64,000 nt of DNA from assembly GCA_013791855.1 (NCBI GenBank), contig VMTA01000021.1, positions 1 to 64,000 of the forward strand, in the 5' to 3' direction. The notes under the pieces were generated by a model, which saw nothing but the letters and a program-made list of their open reading frames with translations, searched no databases and was not told where the DNA came from. This DNA is from Sideroxydans sp. (GTDB lineage Bacteria; Pseudomonadota; Gammaproteobacteria; Burkholderiales; Gallionellaceae). Both the position numbers and the translations under genes were made by a program. Positions 37,058-48,041 of this stretch are shown here, in pieces. Position 1 is the first letter of the stretch. Every line of letters begins with the position of its first letter.

Positions 37058-37423
37058 TCACTTTTTGAGCAGCGCCTTCAGGTCGGCAAAGGGGTTGTGC
37101 GTGGCAGCAGGAGGGCCGTTCTCCTTGCGATCCCGCACCACCTCGTCCATCACGCGCGAATGCTCGTTGTCGTGACAGTACAGGCATAACAACTCCCAGT
37201 TGCTGCCGTCCGGCGGATTGTTGTCGTGATTGTGGTCGCGGTGATGCACCGTCAACTCGCGCAACCGTTCCCCCGCGAACTCCCGCCCGCAGCGCCCGCA
37301 GATGTGCGGATAGATCTTGAGCGCGCGTTCGCGGTAACCCGCCTCGCGCTGTTCGCGTTGCTTGCGCGCCTCGGCTACGACACGGTCGAGGCGGGCATGG
37401 TCGGGTGTGGTGTGCTTGGGCAT
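37058..37423 (-). CDS. yajD: YajD-family HNH nuclease-like protein
   Basis: A 121-residue protein with CGRCGREF, the HNH core LRELTVHHRDHNHDNNPPDGSNWELLCLYCHDNEH and the C-terminal NPFADLKALLKK, all as in E. coli YajD. It has two zinc-binding CxxC pairs. Its function is unknown. It converges on the barrel gene with a 5-bp gap. Confidence 0.92.
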   Translation of the reverse strand: MPKHTTPDHARLDRVVAEARKQREQREAGYRERALKIYPHICGRCGREFAGERLRELTVHHRDHNHDNNPPDGSNWELLCLYCHDNEHSRVMDEVVRDRKENGPPAATHNPFADLKALLKK

Positions 37424-37489
37424 GGCGGTTCACCGGTGAAATGTTGGAAGAACTATAGCAGCCAACGCCGCAGGCGAGGATAATCGCGC

Positions 37490-38908
37490 ATGACCAAAAC
37501 AAGCCAAACCACCCCCCAGACCGCCAGCGGTCCCGCTTTCAACACACTGAAACTGCCGTCTGCCATGCTGGACAACCTGCAGCAGCTCGGCTACCTGACC
37601 ATGACACCGATCCAGGCCGAGAGCCTGCCCATCACGCTGGCCGGGCAAGACCTGATCGCACAAGCCAAGACCGGCAGCGGCAAGACCGCCGCCTTCGGCT
37701 TGCCGCTGCTGACCAAGCTCAATCCCAAGCACATGGGCGTGCAAGCCATGGTGTTGTGTCCCACGCGCGAACTGGCCGACCAGGTCACGCAGGAACTGCG
37801 CCGTCTGGCGCGCTATATGCACAGCATCAAGATCCTCACGCTGGTCGGCGGCAGCACCATGCGCCCGCAGCGCGAGAGTCTGGGCTTCGGTGCACACATC
37901 GTGGTCGGTACGCCGGGCCGCATCATGGACCACATCGAGCGCGGTACGCTGGAACTGAACGCCATCAACACACTGGTGCTGGACGAAGCCGACCGCATGC
38001 TGGACATGGGCTTCTACGACTACATCGCATTCGTGGCGAAGCGCTGCCCGGACCGTCGCCAGACCATGATGTTCTCCGCCACCTATCCGGACGGTGTCAC
38101 CAAACTGGCGCGCCAGTTCATGCACCAGCCGCAGGAAGTGAAGCTGGTCGAACAGCACGACGAGAACAAGATCCGCCAGCGTTTCTATGAGATACGCCAC
38201 GAGACTCGCCTGCCCGCTGTCGCCGCCTTACTCAAGCATTACCGCCCAGTCAGCACGCTGGCCTTCTGCAACACCAAACAACAATGCCGCGATCTGCTCG
38301 ACGTGTTGCAGGCCGAAGGCATCCACGCGCTCACGCTGAACGGCGACATGGAACAGCGCGAACGCGATCAGGTGCTGATCCAGTTCGCCAACCGCAGTTG
38401 CTCCGTGCTGGTCGCTACCGATGTCGCCGCGCGCGGTCTGGATATCGCGCAACTGGAAGCCGTCATCAACGTCGACGTCACCCCCGATCCAGAAGTCCAC
38501 ATCCACCGTATCGGCCGCACCGGCCGCGCCGACGCAGAAGGCTGGGCGCTCAATCTGGTCAGCCCCGCCGAGATGAGCCGCGTCTCCAACATCGCCAAGA
38601 TGATGGGCATCGAACCCGAATGGGAAGAGCTGGACAAACTGCAACGCGAACACAACGCCCCGCTGGTGCCGCCCATGGTCACGCTACAGATACTCGGCGG
38701 CCGCAAGGAAAAGATGCGCCCCGGCGACGTGCTGGGCGCGCTCACCGGCGAAGCAGGCTTCACCCGCGAACAAGTCGGCAAGATCACCGTCACCGACATG
38801 TCCACCTACGTCGCCGTCACCCGAGACATCGCACGCGAAGCCGTGAAGCGGCTAAATGCGGGCAAGGTTAAAGGCAAGTCGGTGAAGGTTAGGGCGCTGG
38901 AGGATTGA
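37490..38908 (+). CDS. dbpA: ATP-dependent RNA helicase DbpA
   Basis: A 472-residue DEAD-box helicase (AKTGSGKTAAFGLPL, VLDEADRMLDMGF, MFSATYPDG, HRIGRTGRAD) with the C-terminal RNA-binding domain specific to DbpA (VTLQILGGRKEKMRPGDVLGALTGEAGF ... VGKITVTDMSTYVAV). That domain binds hairpin 92 of 23S rRNA. It acts in 50S subunit assembly. Confidence 0.94.
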   Translation: MTKTSQTTPQTASGPAFNTLKLPSAMLDNLQQLGYLTMTPIQAESLPITLAGQDLIAQAKTGSGKTAAFGLPLLTKLNPKHMGVQAMVLCPTRELADQVTQELRRLARYMHSIKILTLVGGSTMRPQRESLGFGAHIVVGTPGRIMDHIERGTLELNAINTLVLDEADRMLDMGFYDYIAFVAKRCPDRRQTMMFSATYPDGVTKLARQFMHQPQEVKLVEQHDENKIRQRFYEIRHETRLPAVAALLKHYRPVSTLAFCNTKQQCRDLLDVLQAEGIHALTLNGDMEQRERDQVLIQFANRSCSVLVATDVAARGLDIAQLEAVINVDVTPDPEVHIHRIGRTGRADAEGWALNLVSPAEMSRVSNIAKMMGIEPEWEELDKLQREHNAPLVPPMVTLQILGGRKEKMRPGDVLGALTGEAGFTREQVGKITVTDMSTYVAVTRDIAREAVKRLNAGKVKGKSVKVRALED

Positions 38909-38928
38909 GGTTTTAGTGGGGCGGCTTC

Positions 38929-38960
38929 TCGGCCTTATGTGAATATTCACATAAGGCCGA
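38929..38960. other. Perfect 32-bp palindrome between dbpA and katG
   Basis: The half-sequence TCGGCCTTATGTGAAT is followed by its exact reverse complement, with no spacer. It lies between convergent 3' ends, so a bidirectional terminator is one role, but no T-run follows on either side. A protein-binding or repeat-derived element is the alternative. Confidence 0.75.
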
Positions 38961-39031
38961 TGAGGAGACTGCTAAAGCTCGCAGCCCGAATTTTCGTTTG
39001 GGACAGTCCCCCGGTTATTGATTCTTCTGGC

Positions 39032-41440
<2,409 letters not shown>

Positions 41441-41971
41441 CTAGGGCGTCACGACACCCCAGAGACCGGCACCGCCCGCGTCTCGATAACTTAGATACAC
41501 GCGCAGGTCGAACTCGAGTTGTCCGTAGTCCGGTTCCATGTGCATGCACAGTTGGTAGAACGCCTTGTCGTGTTCGCGCTGTTTCATGTGTGCGAGTTCG
41601 TGGACGACGATCATGCGCAGGAATTCGGGTGGGGTGTCTTTGAAGAGGGATGCGATGCGTATCTCTTTCTTGGCTTTGAGGTTCAAGCCTTGCACGCGCG
41701 AGTGGGTGGTGTGGGTGCCGAGGGCGTTTCGCAAGACTTGCAGCTTGCTGTCGAACATCACTTTGCTCAGTTGGCCGGCGTTGCGCAGATATTCATTTTT
41801 GATTTGCAGCACGTAGTCGTACAGCGCTTTGTCGGTGCGGATGTCGTGGGCTTCGGGATATTTCTTGCGCAGCAGGTCGGCGACTTTGTCCTGCGCGATC
41901 AATTGCCGCACTTGCGCTACCAACGCGGCGGGGTAGCCGGTGAGGTAGTTGGGCGAGGGGGCGGGGCGCAT
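41441..41971 (-). CDS. YgjP-like zinc metallopeptidase domain protein
   Basis: A 176-residue protein with the zinc motif VVHELAHMKQREHDKAFYQLC and the family preface IRIASLFKDTPPEFLR (DUF45/WLM-like). The start at 41971 excludes a low-complexity Arg-rich frame upstream. It is 20 bp downstream of the HDOD gene on the same strand. The substrate is unknown. Confidence 0.85.
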   Translation of the reverse strand: MRPAPSPNYLTGYPAALVAQVRQLIAQDKVADLLRKKYPEAHDIRTDKALYDYVLQIKNEYLRNAGQLSKVMFDSKLQVLRNALGTHTTHSRVQGLNLKAKKEIRIASLFKDTPPEFLRMIVVHELAHMKQREHDKAFYQLCMHMEPDYGQLEFDLRVYLSYRDAGGAGLWGVVTP

Positions 41972-41991
41972 GACGGTCGATCGGCGCTGGG

Positions 41992-42852
41992 TCAGGTATT
42001 GGTCGCGGCCGCGACTTCCTGCATGTGTTCGAGTACGCGCCCCCTGACTTCTTCCGCCCGCGCCGGATCGATGCCCAGAGCCTGCCAGTTGCTGTCGTCG
42101 ATATTCTGCATGACCGGCTCCACGATGCCGAAGGTGGGCAACAACTTCTCCGCCATGCAGGCCATGCCGACCAGCGGCTGTCCGCCGGTGGCGCGCGGGT
42201 CGTCCGGTGTGTGGTGATACTGCAGCACGACGGCGACGGACTCCGGCAGGTTCCAGTGGCGCGCCAGTATCGCACCCAGTTCGCCGTGACTGGTCTCCAG
42301 CATCTCCGTCTCGATCTGTTCCACGGTGCAACCCGGTTCGGTGGCGAGACGCGCATGGAAGCGGTCGCTGAGGTCGGGGTCGAGGTAGTCCAGCACCATG
42401 AAACCGATGTCGTGCAGCAGGCCGGCCAGATAGATCTCCTCGTCGGCAGGGCGGCGTGCGCTGGGCATCAGGTGCGCGAGGGTGTCCATGGTCAGGGCGA
42501 CGGACAGGCTGTGTTGCCACAACTTGTGCATGTCCAGATGGCCGGCGGACTTGCGGGCCATGGCCGCCATCATGGCGAAGCTCAGCGCGACCATCTTGAC
42601 CCGCTTGCTGCCGAGGATCGCCGCCGCATCGTGCAGGTTGAGGATCTTGCGGCTGGTGCCGAACAGCGGCGAGTTGGCGAGGCCGATCACCTTAGCCAGG
42701 ATGGGCGGGTCCCGTTCGATCAGTTGCAGCAGGGCGCGCTCGCCTTCGTCGGTGTTGATCTTCAGCGACAGGATGCGTTGCGCGACCAGCGGAATGGGCG
42801 GCAGCGAGCCGATGCGTTCCAGTGCCTGACGCAGGGTGAGGGAGACATTCAT
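41992..42852 (-). CDS. HDOD-domain signalling protein
   Basis: A 286-residue protein that is almost wholly an HDOD domain (LPPIPLVAQRILSLKINTDEG ... DPPILAKVIGLANSPLFG ... ILGSKRVKMVALSFAMM ... LAGLLHDIGFMVLDYL). HDOD proteins relate to HD phosphohydrolases but often lack catalysis and work in regulation. It lies beside c-di-GMP genes, in keeping with a signalling role. Confidence 0.88.
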   Translation of the reverse strand: MNVSLTLRQALERIGSLPPIPLVAQRILSLKINTDEGERALLQLIERDPPILAKVIGLANSPLFGTSRKILNLHDAAAILGSKRVKMVALSFAMMAAMARKSAGHLDMHKLWQHSLSVALTMDTLAHLMPSARRPADEEIYLAGLLHDIGFMVLDYLDPDLSDRFHARLATEPGCTVEQIETEMLETSHGELGAILARHWNLPESVAVVLQYHHTPDDPRATGGQPLVGMACMAEKLLPTFGIVEPVMQNIDDSNWQALGIDPARAEEVRGRVLEHMQEVAAATNT

Positions 42853-42937
42853 GGAAGCGCCTTTCCAGCAACAGGCCTGTGTAGGTGCCTACGGTCTGCG
42901 CGATAGGTGCATGCCGCATCGATGTGGGGGGCGGGAA

Positions 42938-45900
42938 TCATACGAAGCTCCAGCGGCGCAGTTCCGCGGCCGGCATCGGGCGCGCGATCAAATACCCTTG
43001 GCCGTGGCCGCAACCCATGTCGAGCAAGGCGCGGTATTGCGCCTCGGTCTCGATGCCTTCTGCCACGATCTGTCGCCCGAACGCGTGCGCTAGCCCGATG
43101 ATGCCTTGCACGATGGCCAGATCGCCCTTGTCTTCCAGCATGTCGTGCACAAAGGACTGGTCTATCTTGAGCACGTCCACTGGCAGCCTGCTCAGATAGG
43201 ACAGCGAGGAGTAGCCGGTGCCGAAATCGTCCAGCGCGAAACGCACGCCGTACTTGCGGCAAGCCTCGATCACGTCGCGTACGATCGCGATGTCGTTCAG
43301 CGCTGCAGTCTCCAGCACCTCGATCTGCAGCCTGTCCTGCGTCAGTCCGGGATGGCGCGCCAACTGGCGTTGCAGCTTGTCGGCGAAATCTCGCGACTCC
43401 AGGTGGTGGGCCGAGATGTTGATGCTGATCTCGATGTCCAGCCCGTCCTTGGTCCAGCGGTCAAGCTGGGCCAGTGCGCTGGTGATCACCCAGTCGCCGA
43501 TCTCGATGTCGAGTTCGGTGTTCTCGATGGGGCGCAGGAACTCTGCCGGATACAGCAGACCGCGTTCCGGGTGGCGCCAGCGGATCAGTGCTTCGGCACC
43601 AGTCAGCTGGCGCGTGCGCAGGTCGATCTTGGGTTGGTAGTGCAGCTCGAACTGCTGCTGTTGCAGCGCCTCGCGGATATTGTTGAGCAGGATATGCTGG
43701 CTGCGCGTGCGCATGTCCAGCGCGGGATCGTAGATGTGGAAACGGTTCTTGCCCGATTGCTTGGCGACGTACATGGCCTGGTCGGCGTGGCGCAGCAGCG
43801 TGTCCGGGTCCTCGTCGTCCAGCGGGTAGAGGCTGACGCCGATGCTGGTGCTCAGCGTCAGTGATTGCTCCTTGATCAGCATGGGTTCGGCGATGGCGGA
43901 CAGCAGGCGTTCCAGCGTTGCCATGCATTCTTCGCCTCTCTCCAGCCCGAGCAGCACCACCACGAACTCGTCGCCGCCCAGACGCGCCACGGTGTCACCG
44001 CCGCGCAGTGTGTCGCCGATGCGGCGGGCGATCTCGACCAGTACCTGGTCGCCGGCGTCGTGTCCCAGCGTGTCGTTGATGTGCTTGAAGCCGTCCAGGT
44101 CGAGATAACAGACGGCGACCATGTTCTGCTCGCGCGCGGTCTGCGCGATGGCCTGTTTCATACGGTCGGCCAGCAGTACCCGGTTGGGGATGCCGGTCAG
44201 CGCGTCGTAATGCGCGATGCGGCTGAGCTCGGCCTCGTGAGCCTTCAGGTGGCTGATGTCGGAAAACACGCCGACGTAACGTTGCACTTTGCCATCGCTG
44301 TCGCAGATCGCCGAGATGGACAGCAGTTCGGCGTAGATCTCGCCCGACTTGCGCCGGTTCCATATTTCACCCCGCCAGGCCTTGTCCTGTTGCAACGCCT
44401 GCCACATGCCGGCATAGAAGTCGCGGTCATGGTGGCCGGAGCTGAGCAGGCGCGGATTGAGTCCCAGCACTTCCTCGCGGCTGTGGCCGGTGATGTCGAC
44501 GAAGGCCGGATTGACGTCGACGATGTTGTTGTCGGCATCGGTGATCAGGATGGCCTCCTGGCTGTTGTCGAACACGCTGGCGGTGATGCGCAGCGCGTCC
44601 TCCGAAAGTTTGCGCTCGGTGATGTCGGTGCCGATACCGACCAGATAGGAACGGCCGTCGTTGCGGCTGAGGTGACCGGTGAAGTAGTAGGGGACCTTGT
44701 GTCCAGATTTGAGCACGAGTTCCGCTTCGGCCGAAGCGGAACCGTTGCGGAACACATCCTGCATGCGCTGGGCGATCAGGGACTGGTCGTCGCCCTCGAA
44801 CAGATCCAGCGCCGTCATACCTTCGATCTCCTGCTGAGAGTAGCCGGTCACCTGCAGGAAAAGCGGGTTCACCCGCATGAAGTTGCCCGCGGCATCGAGC
44901 ATGTAGAAGATGCCGGGCAGGCTGTTGATGATGTCGTCCAGGAACTGCTTCTGCTGGTGCAGCGCGGTTTCCGCCTGTTTGCGTTCGGTGATGTCGCGGA
45001 TCAGGCCCAGCGCATGCCAGCTATCCTGCAGGCGGAAGGCGGAGATCGACAGCTCCACCGGGAACTCCTCGCCGCTCTTGCGCAGTGCGCTGATCTCGAA
45101 CGTGCTGCCGATGATGTTGCCCTCGCCGCTGTGGCGGAAGAGGCTGAAGCCGCCGTGTGCCTTGTCCCTGTAGATCTCGGGCGTCAGCAGCAAGTGCAGG
45201 TTCTTTCCCATTGCTTCGTCCGCCGTATGGCCGAAGATATCCTCGGCGGCGGGGTTCCAGTAGATGATCTGTTCGTCCGGGCCGACGATCACGATGGCGT
45301 CCTTGGCGAAGGTGCTGATCAGGCGGAACTTCTCCTCGCTCTCGGCCAGTTCCCGGCTGCGCAGCAGCAGATCGGCAGTGCGTTGCCGCACCAGTTCTTC
45401 CAGATGTTCCTGGTGTAACTTCAGTTCGTCCGTCACCTCATGCAACTCGCCGATGATGCTGCGGACGTGGCGGGTGAACGGGTGGAAGATCAGCACTGCT
45501 TCCAGCAACAGCAACAGCAGGGTGACCAGCCAGAACAGGGTCTCGGCCTGTTTCAGGCGCGCGACCGATGTCTCGCCCTCCAGTTGGTACTGCTGCACCA
45601 TGCTGTCGAGCGAGGCGACCAGCGGGCCCGGCGCGGTGCGGGTGATGTATTGCAGCAGCGGGTGGTCGTGGTGCAGCGCGCTATCCTGCAGCCGCAGCAG
45701 TTCGCGCACCGCTTTGATGTAGGTCTTGACCTGCGAGTCGAGCGCATCCGGACCGTCGAAATACATGGCTTGTACGGTCGGTGACTGGATGCCGGGCAGG
45801 CCCATCTCCGCATTGCCATGTGTGAGCCCCCGGTGCGAGACGTCCATCAGATCGATGGCTTCCTGCAGTTTGGCGCGGAAGGCCGGCCTTTCGCTCTGGC

Positions 45901-46135
45901 GCGCATCCGCCAGCAGGTTGGAGAACAGCGCGGTGCGCTGGCTCAGCATGCGCTGGCGTCCGCTGACGTTGACCACCGCCGCGGTGCTCTTCTGCTCGGT
46001 GATCACCAGATCGAGGCTGATCCATGCAGCCGTCGACAGCGTCGCCACCAACGTGAGCGCGATGGCATAGCGCCAGGTCAGCGCACGGGCGACAGCGGTA
46101 TGGGCAGCGTGTTCAAATGAGACGGATGGGATCAT
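42938..46135 (-). CDS. PilJ-type sensor, 3xPAS, GGDEF-EAL protein
   Basis: A 1065-residue membrane protein: span at about 22-44, PilJ/NarX-like sensor with VNVSGRQRMLSQRTALFS, and a second span at about 195-215. Three PAS domains lie at about 270-390, 395-515 and 520-640. GGDEF has an intact VARLGGDEFVVVLL, and EAL has TGAEALIRWRHPERG, LQIEVLETAAL, FALDDFGTGYSSL, LKIDQSFV and VAEGIETEAQ. Both domains keep their catalytic residues, so it could make and degrade c-di-GMP. The NarX-like sensor motif suggests, but does not prove, nitrate or nitrite sensing. Confidence 0.9.
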   Translation of the reverse strand: MIPSVSFEHAAHTAVARALTWRYAIALTLVATLSTAAWISLDLVITEQKSTAAVVNVSGRQRMLSQRTALFSNLLADARQSERPAFRAKLQEAIDLMDVSHRGLTHGNAEMGLPGIQSPTVQAMYFDGPDALDSQVKTYIKAVRELLRLQDSALHHDHPLLQYITRTAPGPLVASLDSMVQQYQLEGETSVARLKQAETLFWLVTLLLLLLEAVLIFHPFTRHVRSIIGELHEVTDELKLHQEHLEELVRQRTADLLLRSRELAESEEKFRLISTFAKDAIVIVGPDEQIIYWNPAAEDIFGHTADEAMGKNLHLLLTPEIYRDKAHGGFSLFRHSGEGNIIGSTFEISALRKSGEEFPVELSISAFRLQDSWHALGLIRDITERKQAETALHQQKQFLDDIINSLPGIFYMLDAAGNFMRVNPLFLQVTGYSQQEIEGMTALDLFEGDDQSLIAQRMQDVFRNGSASAEAELVLKSGHKVPYYFTGHLSRNDGRSYLVGIGTDITERKLSEDALRITASVFDNSQEAILITDADNNIVDVNPAFVDITGHSREEVLGLNPRLLSSGHHDRDFYAGMWQALQQDKAWRGEIWNRRKSGEIYAELLSISAICDSDGKVQRYVGVFSDISHLKAHEAELSRIAHYDALTGIPNRVLLADRMKQAIAQTAREQNMVAVCYLDLDGFKHINDTLGHDAGDQVLVEIARRIGDTLRGGDTVARLGGDEFVVVLLGLERGEECMATLERLLSAIAEPMLIKEQSLTLSTSIGVSLYPLDDEDPDTLLRHADQAMYVAKQSGKNRFHIYDPALDMRTRSQHILLNNIREALQQQQFELHYQPKIDLRTRQLTGAEALIRWRHPERGLLYPAEFLRPIENTELDIEIGDWVITSALAQLDRWTKDGLDIEISINISAHHLESRDFADKLQRQLARHPGLTQDRLQIEVLETAALNDIAIVRDVIEACRKYGVRFALDDFGTGYSSLSYLSRLPVDVLKIDQSFVHDMLEDKGDLAIVQGIIGLAHAFGRQIVAEGIETEAQYRALLDMGCGHGQGYLIARPMPAAELRRWSFV

Positions 46136-46325
46136 GGCACTCCCGCGTCTATCGGCGGCGGCACATGCGTGCCGGCCGCAATGGATTGCATGACATGAAG
46201 CTTACTCTCTCTCCGGTTCGGTGCGATCCGGTCGTTGACCGTCCGCGCCTGTAATAGTGTGGTGCTGCCCGAAGTTTACACCATCAGCCCCACGTGCCAT
46301 GAGGTCTATCCGGGGCGTGTGAGCT

Positions 46326-47162
46326 TTAATTCCGCTGTGCGGGCAGAAACAGTTTGGGGTCGACCATCGCCCCGTTGAGGATCACGCTCCAGTGCAGATG
46401 CGGACCGGTGGCGCGGCCTGTCTTGCCGGAGAGGCCGATGGGTTGACCTTTGCGCACCGCCTGGTCTGCGGCGACGTCGATGCGGTCCAGATGGCAGTAC
46501 ATGGTGAGCAAGCCGTTGCCGTGGTCGAGGAACACTGTCTTGCCATTGAAGAAGTAGTCTCCGACGGCAAGCACCTTGCCGTGCGAACTGGCAACGACCT
46601 CGGTACCTGTCGGGACGGCCACGTCGATGCCGGCATGCGGTGCGCGCGGCTGGCCGTTGAAGATGCGGCGCAGGCCGAAATGGCCGGATAGCCTGCCTTG
46701 GGCGGGCTGAATGAACGCGGGGTCGGTGTCCGGGATGGGTTGCCAGTGCAGCTTGAGCGATTTGATGAGTGCGATCTCGCGCACGGCGCGTTCGGTATCT
46801 TCGGGCGAGAGTTCCACCTTGCTCTTGTCCTTCAGCGTGATGCGCTGTTCTGGGTAACGCTTGGGCCTGACCTTGAAGGTGAGTTCTTGCGAGGTTTCGC
46901 CACGTTTGACCTGCAGCACATGCGAGCCCGGTTTCATGTCCAGCGGCAGGCCGACCACGGCGTACCATTTGCCTTTGTCGGCGGTCACGAGTACGGGCTG
47001 TTCGCCCAGCCAGGCTTGTGGCGGCTGGGCATTCGCAACCGCTGCGCCCAATGGCACGAGTGCGACGCCGCCGGGCACGCTAGCTGCCTGCGGCAGGGCG
47101 GCATGCGCGTACAGGGGCAGGGCAAGGAGCAGCAGACAGAATTTGAGGCAGAGACGGATCAT
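46326..47162 (-). CDS. M23-family (LytM/peptidase M23) metallopeptidase
   Basis: A 278-residue exported protein (signal peptide about 1-21). An N-terminal beta domain is followed by an M23 domain with PHAGIDVAVPTGTEVVASSHG and GRATGPHLHWSVILNG, which carry the zinc ligands (HxxxD and HxH). It probably cuts peptidoglycan cross-links or activates amidases in the periplasm. I chose ATG 47162 because it begins the signal peptide MIRLCLKFCLLLL. Confidence 0.88.
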   Translation of the reverse strand: MIRLCLKFCLLLLALPLYAHAALPQAASVPGGVALVPLGAAVANAQPPQAWLGEQPVLVTADKGKWYAVVGLPLDMKPGSHVLQVKRGETSQELTFKVRPKRYPEQRITLKDKSKVELSPEDTERAVREIALIKSLKLHWQPIPDTDPAFIQPAQGRLSGHFGLRRIFNGQPRAPHAGIDVAVPTGTEVVASSHGKVLAVGDYFFNGKTVFLDHGNGLLTMYCHLDRIDVAADQAVRKGQPIGLSGKTGRATGPHLHWSVILNGAMVDPKLFLPAQRN

Positions 47163-47322
47163 GGTTGTATGTGATGTGGAAGCTCCGTTCATGCTTCGAT
47201 ACGCGCAATAGATGCGCTACTCAGCACGAACGTGGTTAGGAGTGAGCGAGAAAGAGACTGCCCCAGTCGAAGTTCACTTCGATACCGGCAGCGGATGACT
47301 GCGGATGGACATTGAGTCAGCC

Positions 47323-48018
47323 TCACCATTGATACGATACGCCCATGGACAGCAGTGGGGACCACAGCGAGGCCTCGTTCTCCAGTCTGGCCCTTTCCGC
47401 TTCGATATCGGCGGCGGCGACCGTGCCCGTAGCACCCAACGTTACCGTTGGCCGGCCCTGATAGATGACGCCGGCATCCAACTTGAAACCCCAACTTTTG
47501 CCATTCTTGACCGGGTTGCCCCAGCCCCAGCCCAGATAGGGGGCCAGTCCGTTGTGGCTGACATGACCTTGCAACACGCCGACCTGATTTGCAGAATAGT
47601 GCGTGCCGCCCAAAATGTAGCCGCCAGTGATCTGCTCAAGTCCGGTGATGTCCTCGCTGTTGCGGTTGTAGCCTAGCCCGGCACTGAAGTGCGATTGGCT
47701 ATCGGGGTCGGGATACCAGTCCGCGATGAGCGACAGGAGATGTTGCCGACCCTGATAATTGTAGACGTTGTCCGAGCGGGTGATGCCGAACAGGTCGGTC
47801 CAGAAACTGTCGAACTGGTCCATCAGGGCGAACGGGTCTGCGCCGAGTGAACGGTACTGGTGGTAGGCGAGACGCGCGTTGAAGGCGGGAGCGATTGGCC
47901 GTGTCAGCTCGATGCCGCCACCCAGTGCGCTGGCATGCAGGGTCACGGCGAGACCTTCCGCTTGCGAGAGCGGCGCCAGTGCGAGCATGCAAGCGCCGGC
48001 GATGAGCCGGCGGATCAT
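47323..48018 (-). CDS. Probable outer-membrane beta-barrel protein
   Basis: A 231-residue protein with a signal peptide (MIRRLIAGACMLALAPLSQA) and barrel-like strands ending in GVSYQW (C-terminal aromatic). I do not recognise the family. It is 23 bp after the nrdJ stop on the same strand and starts with ATG 48018. Confidence 0.68.
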   Translation of the reverse strand: MIRRLIAGACMLALAPLSQAEGLAVTLHASALGGGIELTRPIAPAFNARLAYHQYRSLGADPFALMDQFDSFWTDLFGITRSDNVYNYQGRQHLLSLIADWYPDPDSQSHFSAGLGYNRNSEDITGLEQITGGYILGGTHYSANQVGVLQGHVSHNGLAPYLGWGWGNPVKNGKSWGFKLDAGVIYQGRPTVTLGATGTVAAADIEAERARLENEASLWSPLLSMGVSYQW

Positions 48019-48041
48019 CGGGCGCGCTGACGCTGGCTGAC

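Noticed and set aside
41972-42520. N-terminal extension of the YgjP-like gene into the HDOD gene
   Set aside because: The added 183 residues are Arg/His/Gly-rich frame-shifted HDOD sequence; the start at 41971 fits the family.
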